Assembly: GCA_963693085.1 (NCBI GenBank)
Contig: OY856412.1
Location: 965,058,281 to 965,122,280 of the forward strand
Reading direction: 5' to 3'
DNA length: 64,000 bases
Source: Alisma plantago-aquatica
Taxonomy: Eukaryota > Streptophyta > Magnoliopsida > Alismatales > Alismataceae
Position 1 is the first letter of the stretch. Every line of letters starts with the position of its first letter. Under the pieces are notes generated by a model, which searched no databases, had not been told where the DNA came from, and was given only the letters and a program-made list of their open reading frames with translations. Below are positions 13,601 through 25,850 of this stretch, piece by piece. The position numbers and the translations under genes are program-made.

Positions 13601-13872
13601 ATGAACCATTCATATTGGCATCACAGGCGAAACAAGTATTTTATATCGATGATCCTACAAATGATAAATGGTCGGTTGTTCTTCATGGTAAAAGACAGTT
13701 CATTGAAGATCCTATAGATGAAGAAGAGTACTATGATAAGTATGATGACTCCAGTCCATTCTCAGTTGGGTTGCCAACACCACCAAACATTGAAGCTGGG
13801 GATCACAATGACTTGTATGTTCACGGGGATCATAATGAAGGATTATTAATTGATAAAAGATCACAATATTAG
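10615..13872 (+). pseudogene. TNP2-like CACTA transposase, copy A (two frameshifts)
   Basis: This is the transposase that binds and cuts the ends of En/Spm-type elements. The start MDRSWM opens a transposase-associated domain with a CPCRHC zinc-like motif. A TNP2 core (Transposase_21) follows, with TDGMNPYG, DFPAY, CPICEE, DLPYWSS and RHCINVMHIDKNVCD. A DUF4218-like region (LPKHVRF, MYPFERYM) and a DUF4216-like region (FKCNWVDN, LASQAKQVFYIDDP) complete it. It reads as one exon of about 1086 codons. Against copy B there is a one-base deletion near 10676, early in the N-terminal domain, and a two-base deletion near 11980. The large open frames 10797-12023 and 11965-13872 are pieces of this one gene. 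The rest of the frame looks intact, so decay is recent. Confidence 0.9.
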
Positions 13873-13914
13873 AGGCATGTATGTTTATATTTTTATTATG
13901 TTTTATTTTTCTGA

Positions 13915-14050
13915 ATGTGAACTTTACAATGTGAATGTGGACTTTACAATGTGAATTACTTTACAATGTGAATGTGAACTTTACAATGTGAATGTGAACT
14001 TTACAATGTGAATGTGAACTTTACAATGTGAATGTGTACTTTACAATTAG
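13915..14050 (+). repeat. 20-bp minisatellite between the two CACTA-A genes
   Basis: About six imperfect copies of a 20-bp unit (TTTACAATGTGAATGTGAAC) lie between the transposase stop codon and the start of gene 2. Copy B has essentially one unit at the same place (about 41040-41065), so the array expanded in copy A or contracted in copy B. Confidence 0.85.
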
Positions 14051-14096
14051 TGTTACTTTACAATGTGAAATTTATAATTTGAATGTGAACTTTCTG

Positions 14097-17000
14097 ATGG
14101 CTGAGCATTCCCATGATGACCGTGTTGATGATCACTGTGAGGGTGAGGACGTGCTTGCACCGCCTGACAATGTAAGTTTTAAGAATATATCCCTGAGGTT
14201 TCTATCTATATGTTCATTTATAATTATATTATGTAAGTGTGTTTTTTATCAAATTTTAGGTTGGTGATGTACCCCCTGAAGAAATTACAACACTTGATGA
14301 GCAGCAAAAGAAAATTGAGAAAGTGAGGGGCATCACAATGATGAACAAGTTAATACATCAAAGGGGCAATGGACCCAAATTGGTTGTGGATTTCGATCAG
14401 GCAGGAAATCCATATGGAGTGAACTGCAAATCATTTGTTTCATATCTTGGGGTTCTTACTCGCAGCCATTGCAGTCCTATCCTAGAATCATGGCATAAAG
14501 TTCCTAAGGAGAAGAAAGACCACATATGGAAGGAACTATGTGTGAGTTATTATTATTTGTAATTCTATTTATGTAGATTACTAATTTTTAGGATACTAAT
14601 TAATAGCAATTCTATTTGATTTGCAGAGCATATTTGATCTGGATGAAAAACTGCATCGTAAATGTGTGATGCAACATTGTGGGAGGGTCCTGAGGAACTA
14701 TAGGACCAATCTCACCCGAGATTACATACGTGATGCTGAGAATAGGTTCTTGATTGATTCCAATTCTAGACATTGATCAATATTTCATTAACTCTACACT
14801 AATAATTTTTGTTTGTATTCTCTTTGAAAAATAAATATAGGAAGAAGGAAGCCACACAACAATGGAACTACTTGAACCCCAAAGAATGGGAGGAGTTTGT
14901 TACCCAAAGAAAAATATATGAATTCAAGGTATTAAGCGCCACTCCCAATTTAATTAATATATGTTTTTATGTATTCACCTATTCAAGATTAACCTTTAGT
15001 GTTACTAACCAAATCAATGTGCTAACTAACTAGGCTATCAGCGATGCTCAATGAGCAAGGCGTGCACTGAATGTGCACGACCACACAATGGGTCCAAGAG
15101 GATATGCAGGCATTCGCCAAAGACTACATGCTGAGTCTACTCATCCTACTACTACTCAGGAGATTGTAGAGTCCTCTACTGCTGCTCCCGCACCTCTGCC
15201 TCGTCATGTTATGTGGATAGCTAGGAGGCAAAATAAGAAGGGAGAGATACCAAAGCCCGCAACTGCTGAGGCGGCTGCAAAAATGGTAAAAATCAACTCT
15301 TAGAGCAATCTATCGATATTGATTATTGTTATGTTTACTTACAACTTTTTGTTGATGGTGATTAGCAGGTGTTGCACGAGCAGAGGAAGGAAGGCAAGTT
15401 CATCCCTGAGGGCACAAGAGATGAACTGACAGTTGCTCTGGGTAACCCAGAGTATCCTGGATGTGTAAGGGGTGCAAGCGCTGGTGTGGGAATCAAAGCG
15501 TTCTTTGGGCCATCTCAGCGCAAACCTGTCCCAAAACGGGACTTTCACAAGCTGAGGTAACTTATTCTTATTTTAGAATGTTATTGCGAAAGGGAATTCA
15601 ATAATCAGAAACTAGCATTTCTTTTATCCATGTATAGGTAGATTCTTTAATTGATAGGAGAGTCGAGGAAGTACTTGATAAAAGACTCCATGAAGCAATT
15701 AACAAGTGGCATGCGTCTCAGATTGCCACTCAGACAGTACCTATGGTGAACCTCTCTTCTCCTACTGCTCGTACTGTAGAGGTTGCGAGTAATCCTATAG
15801 ACCCACAACCTAGCACGTCCTCTGTAAGTATTTTTATGGCATATATAATAGCTAGTATGTTCAAGATGATATGCTTGTGTATATATGCATATAACATTCT
15901 TTACATAAATTTGTAGGGGTTGAAGCCATGCCGATTAAAAAGTGAAGGATATATCGTTGCAGAGGCATCGGCTTATCCACCCCTTAAAGGGTGCATGTTT
16001 CATGGGAGTCCAGTACCAGATGGCATGGTACGTGTGAGCCCGATACATATACTCCCTGGCTGGACGAATCTTGCACTGCCTCATGCACTCCCAGATGCTG
16101 AAACACTTGGTGAGGAAGTAGGCGGAGTGATATTGTGGCCCGAAGCGGATGTCCTCTATACTGATATTGTATGATAAATTTTCATTACTTTAATTTGTTA
16201 CTTTGTATATATATATGAGTCAATTGATATGAAATTATATATACAGGTCAAAAAGACGACACCCGTTACATCTCGGTCTCCACCTCCTCGACTACCAAGT
16301 TGGCTTCCAGGGGACCTACACGCCTCGATAGGTCCTAATTGTAGGAGTGTGGCAGTATGGATCGGCGAACATAATCCAAATTGCCCTATAAATGTTACTA
16401 TTCCGGAGAATGTTGCAGGTAAATCATACGATAACAATCTATTTATACAAGTTTAACATACGTATTAATGCATACGTAATAGAAGTTCTGGATACGTATT
16501 AATGCAGGTCAAACATTCAGAAACAACATATTTATACAAGATATTTTGGAGTTGTTTAGTTATGAATGGCTGAACACATCTATGATAGAGCTGTGGATAT
16601 GGTGAGATTAATGCATACAGCAATGTGGTTTATACATCCATATACCTTGTTTTATATACGGCAATCTGGTTTCTTATATATTAATGCATACGTAATATAT
16701 GTTTTGCAACCACTTACACAAGACATGTACAGATTTTGGGTTTTCCCATGTGGGATTTTTTAGTTCCATCTTTGATTAGTCTTGTAGATACAGACCTGTA
16801 TTCAGTTACTTCATACTGCTGTGATGCTTTTGAATATTTTGGTAAAAATAATAAGACGGTGATAATAGCTCCATTCAATGTTGAGTAAGTTTACTTTGCT
16901 TGTAATTTGGACTTAAGCAAATTACATTTTTATTGCGGATATTGAGTTATTAATTTTCTACTTTCTTACCTGTAGTGCTAAGCATTAGGAGTTATTAGTT

Positions 17001-17719
17001 ATTGTCCCCAAGACATTCACCGTCTATTATCTAGATCCTGCAGGAAGTGAGTTGGATGTATTATATGGACATGCAATTAAAAGGCCATTATTCTCGTGAG
17101 AAATATTTTATGTTTTTATATCTGTTAACATATATTACTGCATTACTATTTAATTATTCAATTTAATGTGTTACATTAACATATATAGGGCTTTACAAGA
17201 GTACAAAAAAGCTGGAGGAAAGGTCCCCAGGAAAAAAAATCTGACACTCATTTGGGAGAATGTGAAAGTAATTTCCTGACTCCAATGTATATATTATTTA
17301 TGTGAATTGTGCTTATTTGTATTTTTGAATATTTTGTATATTTCAATTTATAGTGTGCTACACAAGACAACGGTTGGGTATGTCCCTACTATGTGATGCG
17401 ATTTATGGACCTAATCATCAAACATGTCGTATTGGAAATCGATAACATACAACATGTATTATACATAGTCTCGTTAGATAATATGAAATATATGAATCTT
17501 ATTATATATTATTATAATTATGTATATACGTCATTCTCTTTGTAGGTCTTTAAAACTGAGAACTTCAACACATGTGCAAAGAGTTTCGATGTACATGCTC
17601 CCTATACGAGAGATGAATTAGATGATGTAAGAGAAGATTGGGCAAAAGCCCTGCAAAGAGTGGGAATTTTTCAATATGATTTTGCTGACAATGATGACAA
17701 TGATGACAATGATGAATAA
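14097..17719 (+). pseudogene. CACTA gene 2, copy A: En/Spm accessory region plus Ulp1/C48-like protease, 15 exons
   Basis: GT-AG exons can be placed at 14097-14171, 14260-14541, 14627-14745, 14841-14928, 15034-15285, 15369-15556, 15638-15823, 15917-16168, 16247-16418, 16508-16601, 16733-16884, 16976-17095, 17189-17267, 17354-17455 and 17546-17719, about 778 codons. Exons 2-6 resemble plant Ptta/En/Spm transposase regions (GVNCKSFVSYLGVLTRS, ALGNPEYPG). Exons 11-14 resemble Ulp1 cysteine proteases: APFNV, His at 16983, YYLDPAG, then TQDNGWVCPYYVMRFM with the candidate Cys. The C-terminus is Asp/Asn-rich. Lesions: TGA at 15052, TAG at 16986 replacing the Trp after the catalytic His, and a shifted frame in exon 11. 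Catalysis is inferred from motifs only. Confidence 0.8.
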
Positions 17720-18089
17720 AGAATAACTTTGTTCTCATAATTAATTTTGTGTGAATGTGAATGAATTTTTATGAATTGTCATATGTGTGTGAAAATCATC
17801 AATAAATGAATGTTTCTACATGTGTCTGAATGTGAAAAGAGATGAAATAAATGGAACTGTAGGTTGCTACTGGTTTCTACATGCGTGTGATGAAAAATTA
17901 ATATGAATTAAATGTTCTTATACATGAGTGTGAATCAAATATATATAATATTGTCCATCATGTTAATTTTGTAGGTTTGTGGCTTATTGTTGGCTGATAT
18001 CAATGGATGTCGTAAAACCTGCAGTTCATAACTGAACTGCAGGTTTCTCATCCTGCGACCAGCCACAACAGGTCTGCAGACTGACAGAA
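17720..18089 (+). other. CACTA-A 3' untranslated region
   Basis: AT-rich sequence with repeated GTGTGAATGTGAA-like words. It leads into a conserved stem-loop at 18016-18045 and the subterminal repeats. No ORF is supported. Confidence 0.6.
18016..18045. other. Conserved 13-bp stem-loop in the CACTA 3' region
   Basis: AACCTGCAGTTCA, a 4-base loop, then the perfect complement TGAACTGCAGGTT. Copy B has the same hairpin at 30801-30830 with one arm change and a different loop, so the stem is better conserved than the loop. Confidence 0.75.
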
Positions 18090-18700
18090 AAAAAAATCAA
18101 AACATAGGCGTTAGTTATTTGAACAAAACCGACACCTATGCTATATGGCGGCGGTTTTTCACCTAAAACTGACGTCTATGTGACCAGGTACCACGGCCGT
18201 GCTGGGAAGCACGGCCGTGGTGACAGGCAGGGGATATGGTGTCGGTTATTATCATAAAACCGATGTGGATTCAGATGATGTGGCGTCAGTTTCTTTTAGA
18301 AAACCGACGCCTATAATCCCTTTGCTGGCGTGTTTTTGGTGGCGGGAAGAGTTTTGGCAGCGGTTGTTTAGTAAACAACTGACGCCTATAGTCCCTTTGC
18401 TGCGCGTTTTTGGTGGCGGGAAGAGTTTGGGCGTCGGTTTTTTAGTAAACAACTGACGCCTATAGTCCCTTTGCTGGCGCGTTTTCGGTGGCGGGAAGAG
18501 TTTGGGTGTCAGTTTTTACTAAACAACCGACGTCGATAGTCCCTTTGCTGGCGCATTTTCGGTGGCGGAAAACATTTTGGCGTCGGTTGGAATCCGACGC
18601 CAAAGGTGTCCCCCTTTAGCGGCGCCCACTTGGGTGTCGCTTTGAAACCAACACTAAAGAGATTAAATAACCGACGCTAAAAGGCTTTTATGTAGTAGTG
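18090..18700 (+). repeat. CACTA-A 3' subterminal repeats and terminal inverted repeat
   Basis: Many direct and inverted copies of a GGCGTCGGTT-like motif, the expected binding sites for a CACTA transposase. Four tandem units of about 74 bp share the anchor CTTTGCTGGCG (around 18321, 18396, 18470 and 18544). The segment ends with CACTACTACA on the inward strand at 18691-18700. Confidence 0.85.
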
Positions 18701-20068
18701 CATTAAATACAATCATTCCAAGCTAAATAAATTTATAATCCACTATAAATCAATTGTTTAAATCAATAACACATGTAAATGTCATAATTAGTATATTGCT
18801 ATTAACATTGTAAACATGATAAAACACAAATATCTAGTCTCTTCTTATTTTGTTTAAAATATATAAAATCTTGGTTCACATGGGCTTTCCACTTTCCTTA
18901 TGTTAGATTCCTACTCCTATAAGATATATATTTTCTAGCTTCTTTTATATGTATGTTAATTCTATGGGACCAAGGAAAAGATGAGGAAAGAAGAGAAGAT
19001 TCTCAACATGTCTCTTAGTAATTATTTTTGTGCTTGAAATAGGTAGAAAAGAGAAGAATAAATGGTCACAAAAAGTTTGTTTTAGTTGATAAATCTGATT
19101 TTCTCCTATTCTTAAGTAGTTCATATCATGCTCTCATTTCTCCTCAAGTTGCTTTTCAAATAGACACAACATGTTTCTAGGGTTTGGTTTATATGAATAA
19201 TTACAAAATAAACTTAGGTTTATATTTTTATACTTAGTTATTAATTTAAAATTACGATCAATCTGTGATTGGAAAATAAATAGGCCCATCCACCCAATAG
19301 TCAATTGAGTTCCATTAGTTTGACTAATGTTGTAGAAGTGACTTGATTAATCACTACCAAAAGTTCTTGTATACAATTTGATGTCAGGTTTTATAAGTCA
19401 GTTGATTGACACTCAGTAGATGTCCTGACTTCCCATGCCTACTTCAAGCACCTGAATTTGTCACAAAGCATAATAATTGTGACCCATTCCTTGTAGAACA
19501 TACAAGTATCAAAGACTAAACAACATAGATTCAAAATAATGATGCTTGTCTTTGAACTTTCAGAGAGACACTCACAAACACCATGTAAAATGTCCCTACA
19601 TGCAATAACAATTAGTCATAATATCACATTAGTTGCATGTATAATGCATTTTATTAAGGTAAAGTTAAATTAAGAATTTCAATTCTTAACCTAATTTAGA
19701 CCCAACTAGAGGTTTCAAACTACTATTCTAAGTATATTTTACTATGTATTATGTTTTAGTACTGATGTGTATAACTTATTGATATAAATTTCTTTATTAT
19801 GTCAAGTTAGGTTTTTGATATGTATACTTAAAAATCAACAAGAAAATTAAGCACTTATATAGATTTCATCAAGCTAAACTCTATTGCATATTACTATTTT
19901 GTCATTCAACAAATATTAAGTAAATTTAATAAATTTATGGGACTATTAGTCAACATATCAATCATCAACTAGACATGGATTTGTGAATATTATTTAATAA
20001 TAAAGTAAATTGAAATTTGGATTTTATAACCCTATGATTACTAGCTAAGCTAAAACCAGAATGTGACA
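18701..20068 (-). other. AT-rich DNA; its right end is the probable 3' LTR of the gypsy remnant
   Basis: No gene is seen. At 20068 the minus strand begins TGTCACATTCTGG directly after a purine tract, as an LTR start would. The LTR therefore extends leftward from here, but its other boundary is not visible. Confidence 0.45.
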
Positions 20069-20442
20069 CTCTCTCCTGTAATAAATATTTATCCCAAAGT
20101 TTTTGGGACTCCCGTGTAGCTTGCTCTACTCCATGATTCCTGCATAAAATGTTCACCACGCATTTCCACTTTTGTGAGTTTTTGTATTCTATTGTATAAT
20201 ATGACCAAGCCTTCAACATGATAAATATCTTCTTCCAATTGTATCAGGTCTGGATCTATAATGTTCTATGTTCCTGGATGATATTTCTTCATGGAGATGT
20301 AAAAGAGTTCATCTAAACTGGCAGGCTATAAGGGTATCTCAAGCTTGTATGCATTGTTCCATTTCTTTGAATGATTAGATAGGTCCCATATGTGTAGGAG
20401 TTAGCTTGCCTAGCCTTTTAAATCTCAATACACCTATATAAG

Positions 20443-23330
20443 TGATAACACCCAAATTTGGGCATCTATGCTAAGCATTTATTTATGGTTTTGTGTCATT
20501 ATAGCCTTAATATACCCAAAATGACCCTAGATCCTTATCTTTTAGTATTTTATATCTTTTCATAGATAAAGTTGCTCAACTAGCCAATTTTGGGACTTGT
20601 AGGCACTGAACCTGAAAAGACATCTACTCTCTAATATTCCTCCCCAACACATGGTTTTACAGCAGCTAGACTTCCATCTGTCGCTATCGCAGTGGACTAA
20701 GCATCGCACTATGTGCACCAACTTAGGAGACAGTGGTCCCGCTAACCGAATAGCGGGCCCAAGAAACTTTTGATATCTTGGACCCTATTTTTTATGGTCG
20801 GTCATTTATTAGAATACATCCTCGCTAATCATAAGGTTCATCGACACGAGCCACTCGACCACCAGTAATAACCCTCCCCTGTGGGGGTGGGTTTGGTCTA
20901 TGATGTCGTGAATGCGGCCAAGACGTTGTGTCAATCGACACTCGGCATGATCGGGATGAGGCTCGACACGATCGGGTCGAGGCAACAATCGTGACTAAGG
21001 CACATCAACCTCGATTGTGGTCCGACCACCTCGACCACGGCACAACTGTGACTGAGGCACATCAACCCTGACTGCGGCATGACCTCAACCGTGATACAAC
21101 CTGTCTCGACCGTGGGATCCGCCTCGACTGTGGCGTATGTGTCAACCGCAACCCTCGACATGACCGTGCCCAGCCCGGCATGGTTGGGCCAAGACCAGGG
21201 CCATGACCGAGGCCACAACCGCGACCATCTTCTACCTTCACCTATAAATATTCACCCCTCATGACCTAGAGAGGGGTTCCAAGTTCCAAGAGCGGAGATT
21301 TTTCAGGTTCCACATTTGAGTTCCAACCCGGTTTGGTTCCCAAAGCCCCGTGGGAGAGTTCCAAGGTCTAAAAGGGTTGAAGTGCTCATCCTACATCTAT
21401 TCCTCCAGTTTGCATCCATCCACTGTCATTTTTCACCACCATTCACCCATATCCTACCATTCTCAGCCATCTTCCACCTCCATACATCCACCAAGCTGAT
21501 GTTTGGGGCAAAATTAAAGAGAAAGGAGGCCAAGGATTCTAGAAGACCAAGAAGGACGACCCAAAGATGAGATCTGGCATATACGGAGGCTAAGGAGTGA
21601 GAGCCACCTCTCCTCTACAGGCTAAATCTCTTCTTCTTCTCATTTCTTCTACTATTCTCCTTTGTTTCCGTACAAATGATGTTCTTCCATCTTTGTTCAG
21701 TACTAACTATACTTGTCCATGGCTAGCTAAGCTCCTTCTTGGCTATGTAGCCTGTTTTAGACATGTTTATGTACTTTTACCTTAAGCAAGCACTTTTATT
21801 CCAGATCTAGTACGTTTTCTATTCTACCTTTTCTTTCTGGTTATGATTGCTAGTTTGGTTGATCTTTTTCTTACTTGAACTTCTATTTTTGCCTATGTTG
21901 AGAGATTCGTTGTAGAAATAGATAAGAGAAGGTAGTTTGTATCAGAATCTGAAAGGAGAATGGTTCAAGGTGATCTGTACAGAACTGTAGACCTAGGCAC
22001 GGCTGGGCCCACCCCGATACAGTCGGGCCCACTACCTGGTTCTACCCAGATCACACCTGTTCCTAACATCTCAAAATATTCCAGACTTGAGAGGGTATCT
22101 AGAATATTCTAGGGTGCTAATTAGGGCTATAAATGGGTACGAGTAGACCCACAGACCCACAAATTCAGACCCTTAAAAAGCCCATCACATGTCTAATTTT
22201 TTATACCTGCATACCCTTGGACCCGTATACCCTTGGACCCACATATAAGTGGGTCTAATAATGGGTATGCTTGGACTCAGACCCGCTAGACCCGTGTACC
22301 CGCTATACATAAGTAACTACTTAAATAACATGTTATATATATAATACTTTACTAGTCTAATTAATATAATTCTTGAGATTATATCCTACTCTAACCACAA
22401 TAAGGTTGAGACTAGTCATATCATAAAGAATTAACTATTCTAGTTTCAATAATGAACATTATATGTAAACTTGAAAATAAAAATTTCTACTAATTTACAT
22501 TACTTTCTACATAAGTTAAACGTTATGACGATGACTACAAATATGTAAACAATTAACTCAATTAATGTTAATGTACAAAATATAGCATTGTCTAATATAA
22601 CTATTGCATGTTAACATGCTATATAATAAATTAATAACAATATCTAGTTGTCTTAAAATATATAGAACATAGTCATTTCTCTTACATGAATAATATGATG
22701 TTTTATAGAACCGCTTACCCGCATACCCACACTGCATACCCACTATAATTGTGGGTACGGGTCCAGGTTTTGTATTATGCGGGTCTAGAATCGGAACCAA
22801 ACCTGCTAAATTAGATGGGTATGGCCAGACCCGCACCGTACCCGCACCGTTTACACCCCTAGTGCTAATTTGTCATCCTTGAGAGAGGTTTCATATCATT
22901 GATGGGTTTTAGTCACGCTACGCAGAAGTGAGTGGGATGACCCCACAGGAACAGATACCATGATATGTATCATGTTTGGATGTAGGTTGCTTGTTGAGGT
23001 ATTTGAGGGTTGTCTAAGCCTGAGAACAGGTGCATAGACTGGCCAACTCATGGTTACATATCCGGGAACTCCTCTCTGATTAGTAGAATCCTACAGACTC
23101 TATTTTGTTTTGTTTTCTTTGTTTTATTTTACTTTGTGACAATCTGCTAGACTAATTCTAGCTCCATACTTTTATCGACTATCAGATTGACTTAACTGAC
23201 TTAAGAGTGAGATCTTAAGCGTCCTAAACGTCCCCACGTCCCTGTGTTCGACCCCATAATAAAGTTGTGGGAGTCCTTGAAGGTTTTTGGTTAAAAATTT
23301 AAAGTCTGATCGCCCTTTGGGGCCCAATCA
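20443..23330 (+). mobile_element. Solo LTR inserted in the gypsy integrase
   Basis: It begins TGATAACACCC and ends GGCCCAATCA, flanked by ATAAG at 20438-20442 and 23331-23335. The gypsy integrase frame reads on across the two flanks, which proves insertion. A TATA-like CTATAAATA near 21241 fits a plus-strand promoter. The 3' part (ACGTCCCTGTGTTCGACCCC near 23240) resembles the ends of Athila/Tat-type LTRs (inference). Without the nested hAT-like element it would be about 2.1 kb. Confidence 0.85.
22122..22861. mobile_element. Non-autonomous hAT-like transposon, 740 bp
   Basis: Termini read TAGGGCTATAAATGGG and, inward from the right, TAGGGGTGTAAACGG. The 8-bp duplication GTGCTAAT lies at 22114-22121 and 22862-22869. 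The ends are rich in repeated ACCCGNACC-type words and the middle is AT-rich without a transposase. Confidence 0.85.
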
Positions 23331-25115
23331 ATAAGGTGATACCTTCAAATAAAGATCATCTCCAATATCAAACTCTAATGGTTTAACTATTTCTGTATGT
23401 ATAATTTTTGTCTTCCATGTGTTGCTTTCAATTCTATTAGATCACTAATATCCTTTAGATCATCTTTTCAACAATTTTAGAGCCAAAACATGTCTCCCTC
23501 CAACTTCATACCCACAAATGGAGGCTACACACTTTGTCCCATACAATGTTTCATATGAAGACATACCTGAGTTGGAGTAACGACTATATCTTTAGGCAAA
23601 CTCATATATTGATCACATCTGTTGCCAAATTGTAATGCACATGCTTGTAACATCTCTTCCAATGTATTAATTGTCTATCCTGACTCTCCATCTGTTTGAG
23701 GATACAACTTTTCACTGATCTTAAAACTTATTCTGAAGGCACAATGTTGTTGATTCTAGAATTTGGATGTGAACTTTGGATATCTTATGTTGGAGACTAG
23801 ACTTCCTTGCAATCTGGCCACTTGCTCTATATAGAATTTTACTAGACTTTGTGCATCCTATGTTGGAACACATTGTGAGTATATCCATGATCAACCATAT
23901 TAAGTGATAAAACATGTCATGGCCTAGGTAAACCTAACACAAAGTTCACATTGATGTGTTCCCTTATCCATACAGGATGCTCAACTTTAACTTGATGAGA
24001 CACCCAAGACTTTTCTATGTGCTCAACCAAATCTTCTTTGTGGCTAGCCACTGGTAAAATTCTCTGAGGCTTCCATATGTCTTAGAGTTGCATGGGTGCA
24101 TCACAAACATGTAAGAGTGTGCCTCTTATGGAATCTTATTATTTAGCTCATCATCATATGGTTCATATTTCATGTTCTACCAATATAATAAACCATCATA
24201 TGAACTCTAATGATTTTCATTCTGATGATACTCTTTGATTTGGTAATAAAAAATAGGCATGGTCTACATTTCTGAATTCAATCCATCATTTTATGATGAA
24301 CCTATTCAAGGTTCTCCTCTCTCATCTTAATTGTTAAATATATTTCTTCAAACGAGTCACAGAGAACAATTATGATGATGATAAAAACTTTCTATTCAAA
24401 GCATATGCCAATGCAGTGCTTTTCCAGGGTGGTAATCAATGGCAATGTAATAATATTTTTATCCATCCCAACCAGATGTTGTTTTAGGTTTGAGTCCCTT
24501 TTGAGTAAGTATGGACTTTAACTCTTATTATATTCAAATATCTAACAAGGTTCACCATAAAGGTAATTACACCACTAAGTCTTCATATCATGTTATACAA
24601 TTGCCAACTCAAGGTAATGTGAAGGATGATTTCCTTCATATTTAATTTTCCAGATGGATGTGCTATCAACTTGCCATCCTACATTAGTACACATCCAAAG
24701 CATAATTCCATAGGACCACATAAAATAAAATACTCTTTGACAATCCTTGGCAGAATGAGAGTTGTTATTGCCATAGATCTCTCTTTTAATGTTATTAAAC
24801 TATTATTGCATGCTTCTAACCAAACACATGAAACATATAACCTTATCAAGCATGTAATAGATGTCTCTATAAACTATCAGATTAAAATACTTGATAAACC
24901 TTGTATAGTATTTGTCTAACCATATAAAGCTTCTGAACTTAGTAAAATTCTTTGGATGTTCCCACTGAAGCATTCTGCTTTCTTAGGATCCACACTAACT
25001 CCTTGTCTTTATATGATATGATCAATGGGAAAAAATCAACAAACTAAAATCCATAGTTGTGAATGTGGCATATAATCGTTGTCTCAAAACAAAAGTTCTT
25101 TTCCTAAATTGTTGT

Positions 25116-25850
25116 ACTTGCTACTCTATAAGGTCACATCCCATGATTTGTCCTAATCTCATCCTTAATTTCATGATTTAAGTTATTTATTGTATATGCA
25201 TTTGAATTTAATTTAAATATTTAAAGTCATGTTTTGTTATATATTATGCATGTGTTTCAAAGGATGTGGAAAAGCTATGTCAAAAACTTGGTTTGATAAA
25301 ATTTTGAAAGTTGTGCACTTAAAAGAACACCTTATGTGTTGCGTCCATCGATTGGGTTCATCGACCATGGTGTGTGTGTTTTCCTTATCTAGATAAAGAG
25401 AGAGGGATGGATTTGGGTACTTATACCTCTATGCATTCAATGCAGATCCCATTCAGATTGTTGGATACACTCTAGGAGTTCAAAGTGTGCCATGATCTAG
25501 ATGAAGCAAACATCCTATTGCTGGTGTGATCCATTAGACACTTTTTAACTACTTTTAGCATATTGAGCCCCAACCATAGAATATTTTATGAAACTTTCCA
25601 AATTTCTTTATAGTTGTTGTAAGATGATATATTCCAGACAAATGTCTTTTGAGCCCTAATTGTGGAAAGGACAAATTTTAATGTTTATATATGTATGCAC
25701 ATTTTGAGTATGATTTATAAAGATAAGTAATTAGAATAATTAACTAATAAAACCTAATCACATATTTGCCCTATGGCCACATAATTCCCCTAGTGTTCAC
25801 AATCATGCATTTTCCCTATGACCATATAATTCCCCTAGTGTTTGCAAGTC
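25116..25850. other. AT-rich DNA, no gene seen; short direct repeat at its right end
   Basis: No protein or structural motif recognised. At about 25768-25850 a segment of about 50 bp beginning CCCTATGGCCACATAATTCC is repeated as CCCTATGACCATATAATTCC. Confidence 0.5.

Larger units (their letters stand above)
9621..18700 (+). mobile_element. CACTA (En/Spm) transposon copy A, right part
   Basis: In order it holds a palindrome array, a TNP2-like transposase, a second multi-exon gene, subterminal GGCGTCGGTT-type repeats and a terminus that reads CACTACTACATAAAAG inward from 18700. The left terminus is missing: the LARD element abuts inside the first palindrome-array unit, so CACTA-A was probably split by that insertion and should resume left of the window. 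The three bases after 18700 (CAT) are the expected 3-bp duplication. Comparison with copy B (30264-47220) supports the same gene order and orientation. Confidence 0.85.
20069..25115 (-). pseudogene. Ty3/gypsy pol remnant, interrupted by a solo LTR
   Basis: Minus-strand remnants appear in pol order from right to left. The RT end (GVSVDPKKAE) lies near 24990 and an RNase H piece (LPPW then ALAYALNRK) near 24400. Integrase pieces follow: HQVKVEHPVW near 23965, LYPQTDGESG near 23690, MSSYETLYGTKC near 23540 and KPLEFDIGDDLYLKVSP near 23370. Across the solo LTR the frame continues as YIGVLRFKRLGKLTP near 20415, ending with NHGVEQATRES near 20110. Numerous stops and frameshifts make it inactive. 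A purine tract (ACAGGAGAGAG on the minus strand, 20069-20079) marks the 3' end. The 5' end including early RT and gag is not recognisable. Confidence 0.85.

Noticed and set aside
21000..21240. Repetitive CTCGACCNTGNC-rich stretch giving ORFs on both strands (20931-21264)
   Set aside because: Inside the solo LTR just upstream of its TATA-like box; composition explains the open frames.
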